64,000 nt of DNA, taken from the NCBI RefSeq assembly GCF_900104965.1, contig NZ_LT629757.1:2790001-2854000 (forward strand), in the 5' to 3' direction. Shown here in pieces: positions 34,912-43,209 of this stretch (the first letter of the stretch is position 1; the number at the start of each line of letters is the position of its first letter). A program made the position numbers and the translations under genes. The stretch comes from Nocardioides scoriae (lineage in GTDB: Bacteria; Actinomycetota; Actinomycetes; Propionibacteriales; Nocardioidaceae). The notes below the pieces were generated by a model that was not told where the DNA came from, did no database searches, and was given only the letters and a program-made list of their open reading frames with translations.

Positions 34912-36120
34912 ATGACCTCCCAGCCCGAGCTCGCAGCGGAGCCGCGCAGCGGCCCCCTCGCCGGACTGCTGGTGGCCGACTTCTCGCGCATCCTGGCGGG
35001 CCCCTACGCCACGATGCTGATGGCCGACCTGGGCGCCGAGGTGGTCAAGGTCGAGGGCCCGGCCGGCGACGACACCCGCAGCTGGTCACCGCCCCTGCGC
35101 GAGGGCGTGTCGACGTACTTCCTCGGGGTGAACCGCAACAAGCGCTCGATCGCCCTCGACCTCAAGGACGCCGACGACGTCGCGGTCGCGCAGGAGCTGG
35201 CGCGCCGGGCCGATGTCGTGATCGAGAACTTCCGACCGGGCGGGCTGGCCCGCTTCGGCCTCGACTACGACACCGTGGCGGCCGGCAACCCCGGGGTGGT
35301 CTACGCCTCGATCAGCGGCTTCGGCAGCGGGCCCGAGGGCGCGAAGCTGCCGGGGTACGACCTCATCGTCCAGGCCATCTCCGGTCTGATGAGCCTCACC
35401 GGCTCCCCCGACGGCGAGCCCTACCGCGCCGGGATCTCGGTCTTCGACGTGATGGCCGGGCTGCACGCCACCATCGGCGTGCTGTCGGCGGTCCACCAGC
35501 GCCACGAGACCGGGCGCGGCCAGCACGTCGAGGTCAACCTGCTCTCCTCGGCGCTGTCGGGGCTGGTCAACCAGAGCAGCGCCTACGTCGCGGGCGGCGT
35601 CGTCCCGACGCGGATGGGCAACAGCCACCCCAGCCTGTTCCCCTACGAGCCGCTGCCGTGCTCGGACCGCGACCTGATCGTCACCGCCGGCAACAACGGC
35701 CAGTTCCGCAAGCTGGTCGAGGTGCTCGGCGTGCCCGAGCTGGCCGACGACCCGCGCTTCGCCCGCAACGAGGACCGCACCGCCCACCGCGACGAGCTGC
35801 GGCCGCTGCTGGTCGAGCGGCTCTCGACCCGGACCGCGCTGGAGTGGTTCGACGACATCATCGCCGCGGGCGTGCCGTGCGGGCCGATCAACACCGTCGA
35901 CGGCGGCGTCGCCTTCGCCGAGGGCGTGGGCCTCGAGCCGGTGGTGGAGGTGGGCGAGGGCGAGCACGCGGTGCCCTCGATCCGCAACCCGATCCGGTTC
36001 TCCGAGACGCCCCCCGACTACCGCCGCCCGCCGCCGTCGCTCGACGAGCACGGCGCCGAGATCCGCGCCTGGCTGGCCGCGCCGGCCCCCGCCGGCAACG
36101 AGAGGGACGAGGACCGATGA
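34912..36120 (+). CDS. Class III (CaiB/BaiF) CoA-transferase
   Basis: A 402-residue family III CoA-transferase. It begins PLAGLLVADFSRILAGPYATMLMADLGAEVVKVEGP, the typical opening, then SWSPPLREGVSTYFLGVNRNKRSIALDL, and RAGISVFDVMAGLHATIGVLSAVHQR around the catalytic-Asp region. It moves CoA between carboxylic acids by a ping-pong mechanism. GAAGGAG lies just upstream of ATG 34912. The stop overlaps the citryl-CoA-lyase-like gene as ATGA, so the two are co-translated. This suggests CoA activation of a C4-C6 hydroxy-acid that the lyase then splits. Confidence 0.87.
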   Translation: MTSQPELAAEPRSGPLAGLLVADFSRILAGPYATMLMADLGAEVVKVEGPAGDDTRSWSPPLREGVSTYFLGVNRNKRSIALDLKDADDVAVAQELARRADVVIENFRPGGLARFGLDYDTVAAGNPGVVYASISGFGSGPEGAKLPGYDLIVQAISGLMSLTGSPDGEPYRAGISVFDVMAGLHATIGVLSAVHQRHETGRGQHVEVNLLSSALSGLVNQSSAYVAGGVVPTRMGNSHPSLFPYEPLPCSDRDLIVTAGNNGQFRKLVEVLGVPELADDPRFARNEDRTAHRDELRPLLVERLSTRTALEWFDDIIAAGVPCGPINTVDGGVAFAEGVGLEPVVEVGEGEHAVPSIRNPIRFSETPPDYRRPPPSLDEHGAEIRAWLAAPAPAGNERDEDR

Positions 36121-36929
36121 GCCACGAGATCGACGGACTGGAGTTCCCCACCTCGCTGGGCACCTCGACGCCCGACACCATCAGCCTGCTGGGCCAGGAC
36201 CTGACCGCCGACCTGATGGGCAAGGTCGGGTTCGGCGAGCTGGCCTTCTGGCTGGTCGCCATGCGCCGGCCGACCGCAGGCGAGGTGCGGGTCTTCGAGT
36301 CGGTGCTGGTCGCGCTGGCCGACCACGGCTTCACCCCGACGGCCATCGCGGCGCGGGTGACGTACCTGTCGGCCCCCGACTCGCTCCAGGGCGCGCTCGC
36401 CGCGGGCCTGCTCGGCGGCGGCTCGCGGTTCCTCGGCGTGACCGAGGACTGCGGCGGCTACCTCCACGACGTGCTCACCGCCCACGAGGCCGCCGGCCAC
36501 CCGCTGCCCACCACCGACGAGGAGTGGGACGACCTCGCGCTGGCCTCGGTCACCGCCACGCGGGAGGCGAAGCGGTTCGTGCCCGGCCTGGGCCACCCGG
36601 TCCACAAGCAGGGCGACCCCCGCACCCCGGTGCTCATCGGCATCGCCGAGGAGGAGGGCCTGCGCGGCCCCCACCTGCGGCTCTTCGAGGCCATCGGCCG
36701 CACCCACGCCTCGGTGCTGGGCCGGCACCTGCCGCTCAACGGCGCCGGCGTCTGCGGCGCGGCGCTGGCCGACCTGGGCCTGCCCGTCGAGCTGCTGCGC
36801 GGCTTCGCGCTGCTCGCCCGCGCGGCCGGCCTGCTCGGCCAGCTGGCCGAGGAGCGCCGCCGCCCGATCGCGAGCGACATCTACCTCACCGTCGACCGCA
36901 ACGCGGCGTACGTCGACCCCGAGAGCTGA
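36117..36929 (+). CDS. Citryl-CoA lyase-like protein (short citrate synthase family)
   Basis: A 270-residue protein of the citrate-synthase fold, much shorter than true citrate synthase (about 430). It keeps GLGHPVHKQGDPRTPVLIG, containing the active-site His of the family, and FEAIGRTHASVLGRHLPLNGAGVCGAALADLGLP. The N-terminus SLLGQDLTADLMGKVGFGELAFWLVAMRRPT matches the citryl-CoA-lyase (CitE-unrelated, Ccl-like) group. It would cleave or form a C-C bond in citryl-CoA-type thioesters. Position between a CoA-transferase (4-bp overlap) and an extradiol dioxygenase indicates a role in aromatic breakdown, probably on a CoA-activated aldol-type intermediate. Confidence 0.78.
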   Translation: MSHEIDGLEFPTSLGTSTPDTISLLGQDLTADLMGKVGFGELAFWLVAMRRPTAGEVRVFESVLVALADHGFTPTAIAARVTYLSAPDSLQGALAAGLLGGGSRFLGVTEDCGGYLHDVLTAHEAAGHPLPTTDEEWDDLALASVTATREAKRFVPGLGHPVHKQGDPRTPVLIGIAEEEGLRGPHLRLFEAIGRTHASVLGRHLPLNGAGVCGAALADLGLPVELLRGFALLARAAGLLGQLAEERRRPIASDIYLTVDRNAAYVDPES

Positions 36930-36960
36930 CCCCACCCCACCACCCGAGAGGAGCGCCCCG

Positions 36961-37824
36961 GTGGCCGAAGTCTGCGCCGTCATCGCCTCGACGCACCACC
37001 CCTTCTACTACCGCGCCAGCACCGCGACCGGGGCCGACCGGCCGCCGTTCGCCGACGAGTGGGTGGCCAAGATCGAGGCCTTCCGGGAGACGCTGACGCG
37101 GGCCCGCCCCGACGTGCTGGTGATGGTCGGCAGCGACCACTTCCACCAGCTGTGGTTGGACAACATGCCGCAGTTCCTCGTCGGCAAGGCACCCTTCTAC
37201 GACGCCAACTGGTACAACGAGGAGCGCGAGTTCGGGCTGCCCCGGATGCGGCTCGCGGGCCAGGAGGACCTCTCGGCGCACATCCTGCGCCACGGCCTCG
37301 ACGCCGACTTCGACCTGGCGTTCAGCAACGAGCTGCGCATCGACCACAGCATCACCTGCCCGATCATCACGCTGCGGCCCGAGGCCGACCTGCCGATCGT
37401 GCCGATCTACACCAACATCTTCGCGCCGCCGCTCCCGCAGCCGAAGCGGTTCGTGCAGCTCGGCCAGACCATCCGCCAGCTCGTCGAGTCGTGGCCCGAG
37501 GACCTGCGGGTGGCCATCATCGGCACCGGCCACCTCTCGCTCGAGCTCGGCGGGCCGCGCCAGTTCGGCGAGCACGGCCCGGACCCGGAGTTCGACCGCA
37601 GGGCGGTGGAGTGGATCGCCTCCGGCGACCTCGAGGGCTGCCTCGCCGAGGTCACCCTCGACAGCCTGCACCTGCCGGGCAACGCCACCCACGGCTTCAT
37701 GGACTTCATGCTGATGATGGGCGTGGCCGGGGAGGGCCAGAAGGCGCACCACGTCGACTCCCTCGACCTGTTCCACACGATGGAGGCCTACTTCACGTGG
37801 TACCCGAACGGGGTGCCCCAGTGA
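36961..37824 (+). CDS. Extradiol ring-cleavage dioxygenase, LigB-type catalytic subunit
   Basis: A 287-residue class III extradiol dioxygenase beta subunit. Conserved points are VIASTHHPFYY (paired His at the metal site), LVMVGSDHFHQLWLD (catalytic and metal-near His), LRIDHSITCPIITL and VAIIGTGHLSLELGG. Enzymes of this type use Fe(II) to open catechol-like rings such as protocatechuate (4,5-cleavage) or gallate. GTG 36961 is preceded by GAGAGGAG. The stop overlaps the LigA-type gene (GTGA), so the alpha and beta subunits are made together. Substrate not predictable. Confidence 0.85.
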   Translation: MAEVCAVIASTHHPFYYRASTATGADRPPFADEWVAKIEAFRETLTRARPDVLVMVGSDHFHQLWLDNMPQFLVGKAPFYDANWYNEEREFGLPRMRLAGQEDLSAHILRHGLDADFDLAFSNELRIDHSITCPIITLRPEADLPIVPIYTNIFAPPLPQPKRFVQLGQTIRQLVESWPEDLRVAIIGTGHLSLELGGPRQFGEHGPDPEFDRRAVEWIASGDLEGCLAEVTLDSLHLPGNATHGFMDFMLMMGVAGEGQKAHHVDSLDLFHTMEAYFTWYPNGVPQ

Positions 37825-38180
37825 GCCGCTACCTGCTCGACAAGTTCCTCTTCACGATCGACCGCGACCCCGAGCTGGTCGAGCGCTACCGCGAGGACCC
37901 CGCCGGCACCGTGACCTGGTGGGAGGCCGAGATGGCCAACCGGCTGCTGTCGTGCACGGCTCCCGAGCAGTCGACGTGGCAGGCGTTCACCGACGCGGAG
38001 CGGGCGGCGCTCGTGGGCCACGACCACGTCACGCTCTTCGAGATGGGCGCGCACCCGTTCCTCACGCTGACGCTGTTCATCGCCCTGTTCGAGCGCGACC
38101 ACGGGCCGATGGAGTACCAGACGGCGTACGCCCGGGCGATGCAGCACCTGACGCTCCCCTACCCCGACATCACCACCTGA
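37821..38180 (+). CDS. LigA-type small subunit of the extradiol dioxygenase
   Basis: A 119-residue all-helical protein starting at GTG 37821 inside the end of the LigB gene. The pattern YLLDKFLFTIDRDPELVERYREDPAGTV, ANRLLSCTAPEQSTWQAFTDAERAALVGHD and VTLFEMGAHPFLTLTLFIALFERDHG is that of protocatechuate 4,5-dioxygenase alpha (LigA) and Rieske-free relatives, where it caps the active site of the beta subunit. Length agrees with LigA (about 120-140). It is followed after 12 bp by an MDR oxidoreductase. Confidence 0.8.
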   Translation: MSRYLLDKFLFTIDRDPELVERYREDPAGTVTWWEAEMANRLLSCTAPEQSTWQAFTDAERAALVGHDHVTLFEMGAHPFLTLTLFIALFERDHGPMEYQTAYARAMQHLTLPYPDITT

Positions 38181-38192
38181 GCGGGTGCGGTC

Positions 38193-39173
38193 GTGAGAGC
38201 GGCGCTGGTCCACCGGCCCGGTGAGGCGCCGGCCGTCGGGGACCGGCCGGACGCCGTCGCGGCGCCGGGACGGACGCTGGTGCGGACGACCGCTGCGCCC
38301 GTCGTGCCCCTCGACGTGCTGGCGGCGTCGGGGACGTCGTACTTCGGGCGGCCGGCGACGCCGTACGTGCCGGGCGTGCAGGGGGTCGGCGTGGTCGTCG
38401 ACTCGCAGGTCCACCCGGCCGGCATCCGGGTGTGGTGCGCGACGAGCGCCGGGATGGCGCCGGGCGACGGCGCGCTGGCCGAGCTCTGCTCGGTGGCCGA
38501 CGCCGACGTGGTGCCGCTGGGCGCGGTCGACGTCGGTGACGCGGCGCTGGCGGCGCTCGGCCTGTCGGCCGTCGCGGCCTGGGCCTGCCTCGCCTGGCGC
38601 GCCGGCCTGGCCGCGGGCGAGCGGGTGGCCGTGCTCGGCGGGGGCGGCGCGGTCGGCCAGGCCGGCATCGGCGCCGCGCGGGTGCTGGGCGCGGGCCGGG
38701 TGGTCGCGGTCTGCCGCGGCGACGCGGCCGCCGCGCGGGCCCGGGAGGCGGGCGCCGACGAGGTGCTGGTGGGCGTGCCCCCGGCCGAGCTGACCGACGC
38801 GCTGCGCGACGCCGCGGGCGGCCCGGTCGACGTCGTCCTCGACCCGGTGTTCGGCGAGGTCGCCGAGGCGGCCTGCGCGGCGCTCGGCGACCACGGCCGC
38901 CTGGTCAACCTCGGCGGCTCGGCCGGCGACACGGCCCGGCTGTCCTCGGCCGCGCTGCGCAGCCGCTCGATCAGCGTCCTCGGGCACACCAACAACGCCC
39001 TGTCCCCCCGGCAGCGGGCCGACGCCCTCCTAGCCGTGGCCGACCACGCCGCCGCCGGGCGGGTGGCGGTGGCCCACCGGGTGGTCCCGCTCGACGACGT
39101 CGGCCGAGCCTGGGGCGAGACGGCCGCCGGCCGGGCGGCCCCGCGGTGGGTGGTGGGGTTCGCGGGCCCGTAG
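38193..39173 (+). CDS. MDR-family quinone oxidoreductase-like protein
   Basis: A 326-residue medium-chain dehydrogenase/reductase without zinc-ligand cysteines. The Rossmann motif VAVLGGGGAVGQAGIGAARVLGAGRVVAV binds NAD(P)H, and PVDVVLDPVFGEVAEAACAALGDHGRLVNLGGSAGD matches the quinone-reductase (QOR) group. The N-terminal GroES-like part is recognisable (PATPYVPGVQGVGVVVDSQV). GTG 38193 follows the LigA stop by 12 bp, so it is likely the last gene of the ring-cleavage operon and may handle an unsaturated or aldehyde intermediate. The substrate is unknown. Confidence 0.8.
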   Translation: MRAALVHRPGEAPAVGDRPDAVAAPGRTLVRTTAAPVVPLDVLAASGTSYFGRPATPYVPGVQGVGVVVDSQVHPAGIRVWCATSAGMAPGDGALAELCSVADADVVPLGAVDVGDAALAALGLSAVAAWACLAWRAGLAAGERVAVLGGGGAVGQAGIGAARVLGAGRVVAVCRGDAAAARAREAGADEVLVGVPPAELTDALRDAAGGPVDVVLDPVFGEVAEAACAALGDHGRLVNLGGSAGDTARLSSAALRSRSISVLGHTNNALSPRQRADALLAVADHAAAGRVAVAHRVVPLDDVGRAWGETAAGRAAPRWVVGFAGP

Positions 39174-39183
39174 GCCGCCCCGG

Positions 39184-40683
39184 CTACCCCCGCTGCTTGA
39201 GCGGCTGGGTGGCCGGACCCTCGAGGACCGCGCCGTCGGGGGCGAAGCGGGAGCCGTGGAGGGGGCAGTCCCAGCTGCGCTCGGCGTCGTTCCACTTCAG
39301 GACGCCGCCCAGGTGGGTGCAGATGCCGACGACCGCGCACTGCTCGCCCTCGGGCCCGGTGGTGCGGCCGGTCGGGAGCAGGCCGGCGCGGCCGAGGTCG
39401 CCGGTGCCCTCGGGGGCGTGGTCCGGCGCGCGGTGGAGCAGGCCGCGGGCGGCGCCGAGGCCGAGGAAGGCGCCGACGCCGAGGTTCATCCGGGCCAGCT
39501 GGAGCGCGCCCCTGGCGCCGAGGCGGGCGCCGTGGAGGGTCTGCGCCCAGGACGGCTCGGCGCCGAGGACCTGGCCGGCGAGGGTGAGGGAGGCGGCGAC
39601 GGCGTTGGACATGCCCCACTTCTCGTAGCCCGTGGCCAGGCGCAGGTGGTCGCCGCCGCGCGGCACGAGTCCGACGTACGGCAGCGCGTCGGCGGGTGCG
39701 TAGTCCTGCGCCGACCAGTGGTGGGTCTCGACCGCGCCCGGGTAGTGCTCGGCCGTCCAGGCCCGGAGCCGGTCGACGTGCTCGGCCTCGGAGCGGGTGC
39801 GCCCGACGCCGTGCCCGGCGCCGCCGATCAGCAGCAGCCGGCCGTCGGCGCGGGGGACGTCGCGGACCGAGCGGGAGTCGGAGCCCGCGGAGAGGTACAT
39901 CCCGTCGGGCGGCGGCGTCTGCTCGGTCGTCCGGAACGCCAGCGCGTAGGAGCGCTGCGCCTCCATCTTGGCGAAGTGCAGACCCCGGTCGAGCAGCGGG
40001 CCGCCGGTGGCGAGCACCACCTCGCGGGCGCGCAGCGTGCGGCCGTCGGCCAGGTCGAGCGAGGGACCGCCCTGGATCCCGCCCGCGACGTCCGCACCCG
40101 TGACGCGGTGGCCCTGGTGGACCGTCCCGCCGTGGGCCCGGACCTGCGCCACGAGCGCGGCCAGCACGTCCATCGGGTCGAACTGCGCCTGGTCGGCGAG
40201 CCCGGTGGCGCGGTGCACCGGGAACCGCTCGTCGAGCCTGGCGTGCAGCGTCACCGGCAGGCCGGCCTCGGCCGCGACCGCGTGCTCGCGCTCGACGGTG
40301 ACGACCTCGCTGTGCTTCAGCGCGAAGGTGTACGCCGTGCGCCGTTGCAGCGCCACGTCGTGGTCCTCGCAGAACCGGGCCAGCCAGGCCACGCCCTCGA
40401 CCTGCGCCTGCACGTAGGCGCGCGTGACCTGGGCGGAGTGGTGGCTGCGCACCCGGGACAGGTGGGTGCCCTGGAGCGCGGAGAGCTTGGCCGTGGTGTT
40501 GCCCGTGGCCACGGCGCCGACGGTGCGCGCCTCGAGCACGGCCACGCGACGCCCCGCCCGGGCGAGCAGCAGGGCGGTGGTGAGGCCGGTCAGCCCGGCG
40601 CCGACGACCAGGACGTCGTGGTCCTCGGCGGTCAGCGGGTCGTCGTGGACGGGCGTCGCGTCGGCGTGCCAGAGGGAGGTCAT
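39184..40683 (-). CDS. FAD-dependent oxidoreductase with C-terminal Rieske domain
   Basis: A 499-residue two-domain protein. The FAD part has DVLVVGAGLTGLTTALLLARAGRRVAVLEA (dinucleotide fold) and the DAO-type motifs TGNTTAKLSALQ and LRLATGYEKWGMSNAVAASLTLAG. The last 70 residues form a Rieske [2Fe-2S] domain: CTHLGG and CPLHGSRF supply Cys-His/Cys-His ligands. Proteins of this layout move electrons from a reduced substrate through FAD to the iron-sulfur centre; the physiological substrate is not established for most. It is divergent from a Zn-dependent alcohol dehydrogenase, sharing an operator-like palindrome at 40712-40737, and convergent with the MDR gene (10-bp gap). Confidence 0.85.
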   Translation of the reverse strand: MTSLWHADATPVHDDPLTAEDHDVLVVGAGLTGLTTALLLARAGRRVAVLEARTVGAVATGNTTAKLSALQGTHLSRVRSHHSAQVTRAYVQAQVEGVAWLARFCEDHDVALQRRTAYTFALKHSEVVTVEREHAVAAEAGLPVTLHARLDERFPVHRATGLADQAQFDPMDVLAALVAQVRAHGGTVHQGHRVTGADVAGGIQGGPSLDLADGRTLRAREVVLATGGPLLDRGLHFAKMEAQRSYALAFRTTEQTPPPDGMYLSAGSDSRSVRDVPRADGRLLLIGGAGHGVGRTRSEAEHVDRLRAWTAEHYPGAVETHHWSAQDYAPADALPYVGLVPRGGDHLRLATGYEKWGMSNAVAASLTLAGQVLGAEPSWAQTLHGARLGARGALQLARMNLGVGAFLGLGAARGLLHRAPDHAPEGTGDLGRAGLLPTGRTTGPEGEQCAVVGICTHLGGVLKWNDAERSWDCPLHGSRFAPDGAVLEGPATQPLKQRG

Positions 40684-40711
40684 GCTGCCCCGTGCCCGAT
40701 CAGGCGGGGTC

Positions 40712-40737
40712 CACGCACACCCCCGGGGGTGGGCGTG
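40712..40737. promoter_or_regulatory. 26-bp palindrome in a divergent promoter region
   Basis: A dyad with no spacer, left half CACGCACACCCCC and right half GGGGGTGGGCGTG, complementary at 12 of 13 positions. It is centred between the FAD/Rieske gene (start 40683) and the alcohol dehydrogenase (start 40809). The CCCC/GGGG core resembles CsoR/RicR-like copper sites only loosely. A regulator bound here could control both genes. Confidence 0.5.
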
Positions 40738-40808
40738 CGGGTGCGTCCGACGGGTACGGAGCACCGTTCGCCGACGGCCACCTCGGTCGCCGTACGAGAG
40801 GAGCCCGC

Positions 40809-41990
40809 ATGAAGGCAGTCACCTGGCACGGCAAGCGCGACGTCCGCGTCGAGGACGTCCCCGACCCTCGGATCGAGCAGCCCACCGACGCGATCGTCAA
40901 GATCACCTCGAGCGGCCTGTGCGGCTCCGACCTGCACCTGTACGAGACGCTCGGCCCGTTCATGGGCCAGGGCGACGTGCTCGGCCACGAGCCGATGGGC
41001 ATCGTCGAGGAGGTCGGCCCCGAGGCGGGCGACCTGAAGGTCGGCGACCGCGTGGTGATGCCCTTCCAGATCTGCTGCGGCCACTGCTGGATGTGCGAGC
41101 GCGGCCTCTACACGCAGTGCGAGACCACCCAGGTCCGCGACCAGGGCATGGGGGCGGCGCTCTTCGGCTTCAGCAAGCTGTACGGCGAGGTGCCCGGCGC
41201 CCAGGCGGAGTACCTGCGCGTCCCGCAGGCCCAGTTCATGCCGATCAAGGTGCCGCACGGCCCGGTCGACGAGCGGTTCCTCTTCCTCTCCGACGTGCTG
41301 CCGACCGCGTGGCAGTCCGTGGAGTACGCCGACACCCCCGACGGCGGCACCCTGCTGGTCCTCGGGCTCGGCCCGATCGGCGACATGGCCGTCCGGATCG
41401 CGCTCCACCGCGGCCTGCGGGTCATCGGCGTCGACCGCGTCACCGAGCGGCTCGACCGCGTCCGGGCGCTCGGTGCGGAGGTCGTCGACATGCGCGAGGT
41501 CGACGACATCGGCGAGGAGGTCCGCTCCCGCACGGCCGGTCGCGGCGCCGACGCCGTCATCGACGCCGTCGGCATGGAGGCGCACGGGTCCCCCGTCGCC
41601 GAGATGGGCCAGAAGCTGTTCAACGCCCTGCCCAAGCGGCTCTCGGCCACCGTGATGAACAAGGTCGGCCTCGACCGGATGTCGGCGATCTACACCGCCA
41701 TCGACGCCGTGCGCCGCGGCGGCACCGTCTCGCTCATCGGCGTGTACGGCGGCCAGAGCGACCCGATGCCGATTCTCACGATGTTCGACAAGCAGCTCCA
41801 GCTGCGGATGGGCCAGGCCAACGTGCGCCGCTGGTCCGACGCCATCATGCCGCTGCTCCTCGACGACGCCGACCCGCTCGGCACCGAGTCCTTCACGACC
41901 CACCAGGTGCCGCTCGCCGACGCCGCGGGGGCGTACGAGCGGTTCCAGAAGAAGCAGGACGGGACCATCAAGGTGGTCTTCAAGCCGTAG
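40809..41990 (+). CDS. Zinc-dependent alcohol/formaldehyde dehydrogenase-like protein
   Basis: A 393-residue MDR dehydrogenase with catalytic zinc ligands in SSGLCGSDLHLY (Cys) and GHEPMGIVEEVG (His-Glu). The structural zinc lobe is CCGHCWMCERGLYTQC (four Cys). The NAD fold is LLVLGLGPIGDMAVRIALHRGLRVIGVD, and the family's long insertion follows (SRTAGRGADAVIDAVGMEAHG). It is closest to glutathione-dependent formaldehyde dehydrogenase-type enzymes (FdhA-like). ATG 40809 follows GAGAGGAG. It ends just before a 21-bp-stem hairpin that is a good terminator candidate. Confidence 0.87.
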   Translation: MKAVTWHGKRDVRVEDVPDPRIEQPTDAIVKITSSGLCGSDLHLYETLGPFMGQGDVLGHEPMGIVEEVGPEAGDLKVGDRVVMPFQICCGHCWMCERGLYTQCETTQVRDQGMGAALFGFSKLYGEVPGAQAEYLRVPQAQFMPIKVPHGPVDERFLFLSDVLPTAWQSVEYADTPDGGTLLVLGLGPIGDMAVRIALHRGLRVIGVDRVTERLDRVRALGAEVVDMREVDDIGEEVRSRTAGRGADAVIDAVGMEAHGSPVAEMGQKLFNALPKRLSATVMNKVGLDRMSAIYTAIDAVRRGGTVSLIGVYGGQSDPMPILTMFDKQLQLRMGQANVRRWSDAIMPLLLDDADPLGTESFTTHQVPLADAAGAYERFQKKQDGTIKVVFKP

Positions 41991-42009
41991 GGGTGACCGC
42001 CCCGGGCGG

Positions 42010-42072
42010 GGTAGTCCGAGACGTTCGGCACCTGATTCGTCCGTTTCGACCTGCCGAACGTCTCGGACTACC
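42010..42072 (+). terminator. Perfect 21-bp inverted repeat after the dehydrogenase gene
   Basis: Left arm 42010-42030 (GGTAGTCCGAGACG then TTCGGCA) and right arm 42052-42072 (TGCCGAACG then TCTCGGACTACC) are exact complements with a 21-base loop. It begins 20 bp after the stop at 41990. There is no U-tract, so it may be an intrinsic terminator of the actinobacterial I-shaped kind or a mobile palindromic repeat. Confidence 0.6.
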
Positions 42073-42150
42073 GGTCCACGGGGCGGGAATGACGACACCC
42101 GGCCGCGCGCTGGGTACGACGAGGACCCGTACCCGACCAGAGGAGACACC

Positions 42151-43209
42151 GTGCGCGCGATCGGCTACCGCACCACCGGAGACGCGAGCCGGCTCGAGGA
42201 CGTCGAGCTGCCCGACCCCACCCCCGGCGAGCGGGACCTGCTCGTGGAGGTGCGGGCGGTCTCGGTGAACCCCGTCGACACCAAGATCATCGGTCGCCAG
42301 GGCCCCGACGAGGGCGAGGACGTCAAGGTGCTCGGCTGGGACGTCGCGGGGGTCGTCCGCGAGGTCGGGCCGGGCGTCACGGGCTTCGCGGCCGGCGACG
42401 AGGTCTGGTACGCCGGGTCGCTGGTCCGCCCCGGCGCCGACAGCGAGCTCCACCTCGTCGACGAGCGGATCGCGGCCCGCAAGCCGTCCAGCCTGTCCTT
42501 CGCCGAGGCGGCCGCCCTGCCGCTGACCACCATCACCGCCTGGGAGCTGCTCTTCGACCGGCTCGGCGTCGAGCGCGACGGCGGCGAGGGCCAGGTGCTC
42601 CTGGTCGTCGGCGCGGCCGGCGGCGTCGGCTCGATCCTCGTGCAGCTGGCGTCGCGGCTGACGCGGCTGCGCGTCGTCGGCACCGCCTCGCGCCCGGAGT
42701 CGGAGCAGTGGGCCCGCGACCTGGGCGCCCACGACGTCGTCGACCACTCCCAGGAGCTCGTGCCCCAGCTGCGCGACCTGGGGATCGACTCGGTGCCGCT
42801 GGTGGCCGCGCTGACCCACACCGACGAGCACTACGAGCAGCTGGTCGAGGCGCTGGCACCCCAGGGCCGGATCGCCGTCATCGACGACCCCGAGGGCGGG
42901 CTGAACATCGCCCCGCTCAAGCAGAAGTCGGGCTCGCTGCACTGGGAGTTCATGTTCACCCGGTCGATGTTCGGGACCGACGACATGCACCTGCAGGGCG
43001 ACCTGCTGGCCGAGGTCGCCCGGCTCGTCGACGAGGGCGTGCTGCGGACGACGACCGGCGCCGGGGACGAGGCGCCGAAGCCGATCTCCGCGGCGGCGCT
43101 GCGCGAGGCCCACGAGTTCATCAGCTCCCACCGAGCGGTCGGCAAGGTCGTCCTCGAGGGCTGGGGCGACGACCGGGCCGACACCTCCGCGGCGGGGTCG
43201 GCCGGCTGA
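42151..43209 (+). CDS. NADPH:quinone reductase-like zinc-free MDR oxidoreductase
   Basis: A 352-residue MDR protein of the zinc-binding-lacking alkene/quinone reductase group. It shows VRAVSVNPVDTKIIGRQGP, VLGWDVAGVVREVGPGVTGFAAGDEVWYAGS, LPLTTITAWELLFDRLGV and the Rossmann motif LLVVGAAGGVGSILVQLASRLTRLRVVGTAS. The family reduces quinones or enones with NADPH and is often oxidative-stress related. GTG 42151 is preceded by AGAGGAGA. The stop overlaps the following small gene's probable start. Confidence 0.85.
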   Translation: MRAIGYRTTGDASRLEDVELPDPTPGERDLLVEVRAVSVNPVDTKIIGRQGPDEGEDVKVLGWDVAGVVREVGPGVTGFAAGDEVWYAGSLVRPGADSELHLVDERIAARKPSSLSFAEAAALPLTTITAWELLFDRLGVERDGGEGQVLLVVGAAGGVGSILVQLASRLTRLRVVGTASRPESEQWARDLGAHDVVDHSQELVPQLRDLGIDSVPLVAALTHTDEHYEQLVEALAPQGRIAVIDDPEGGLNIAPLKQKSGSLHWEFMFTRSMFGTDDMHLQGDLLAEVARLVDEGVLRTTTGAGDEAPKPISAAALREAHEFISSHRAVGKVVLEGWGDDRADTSAAGSAG

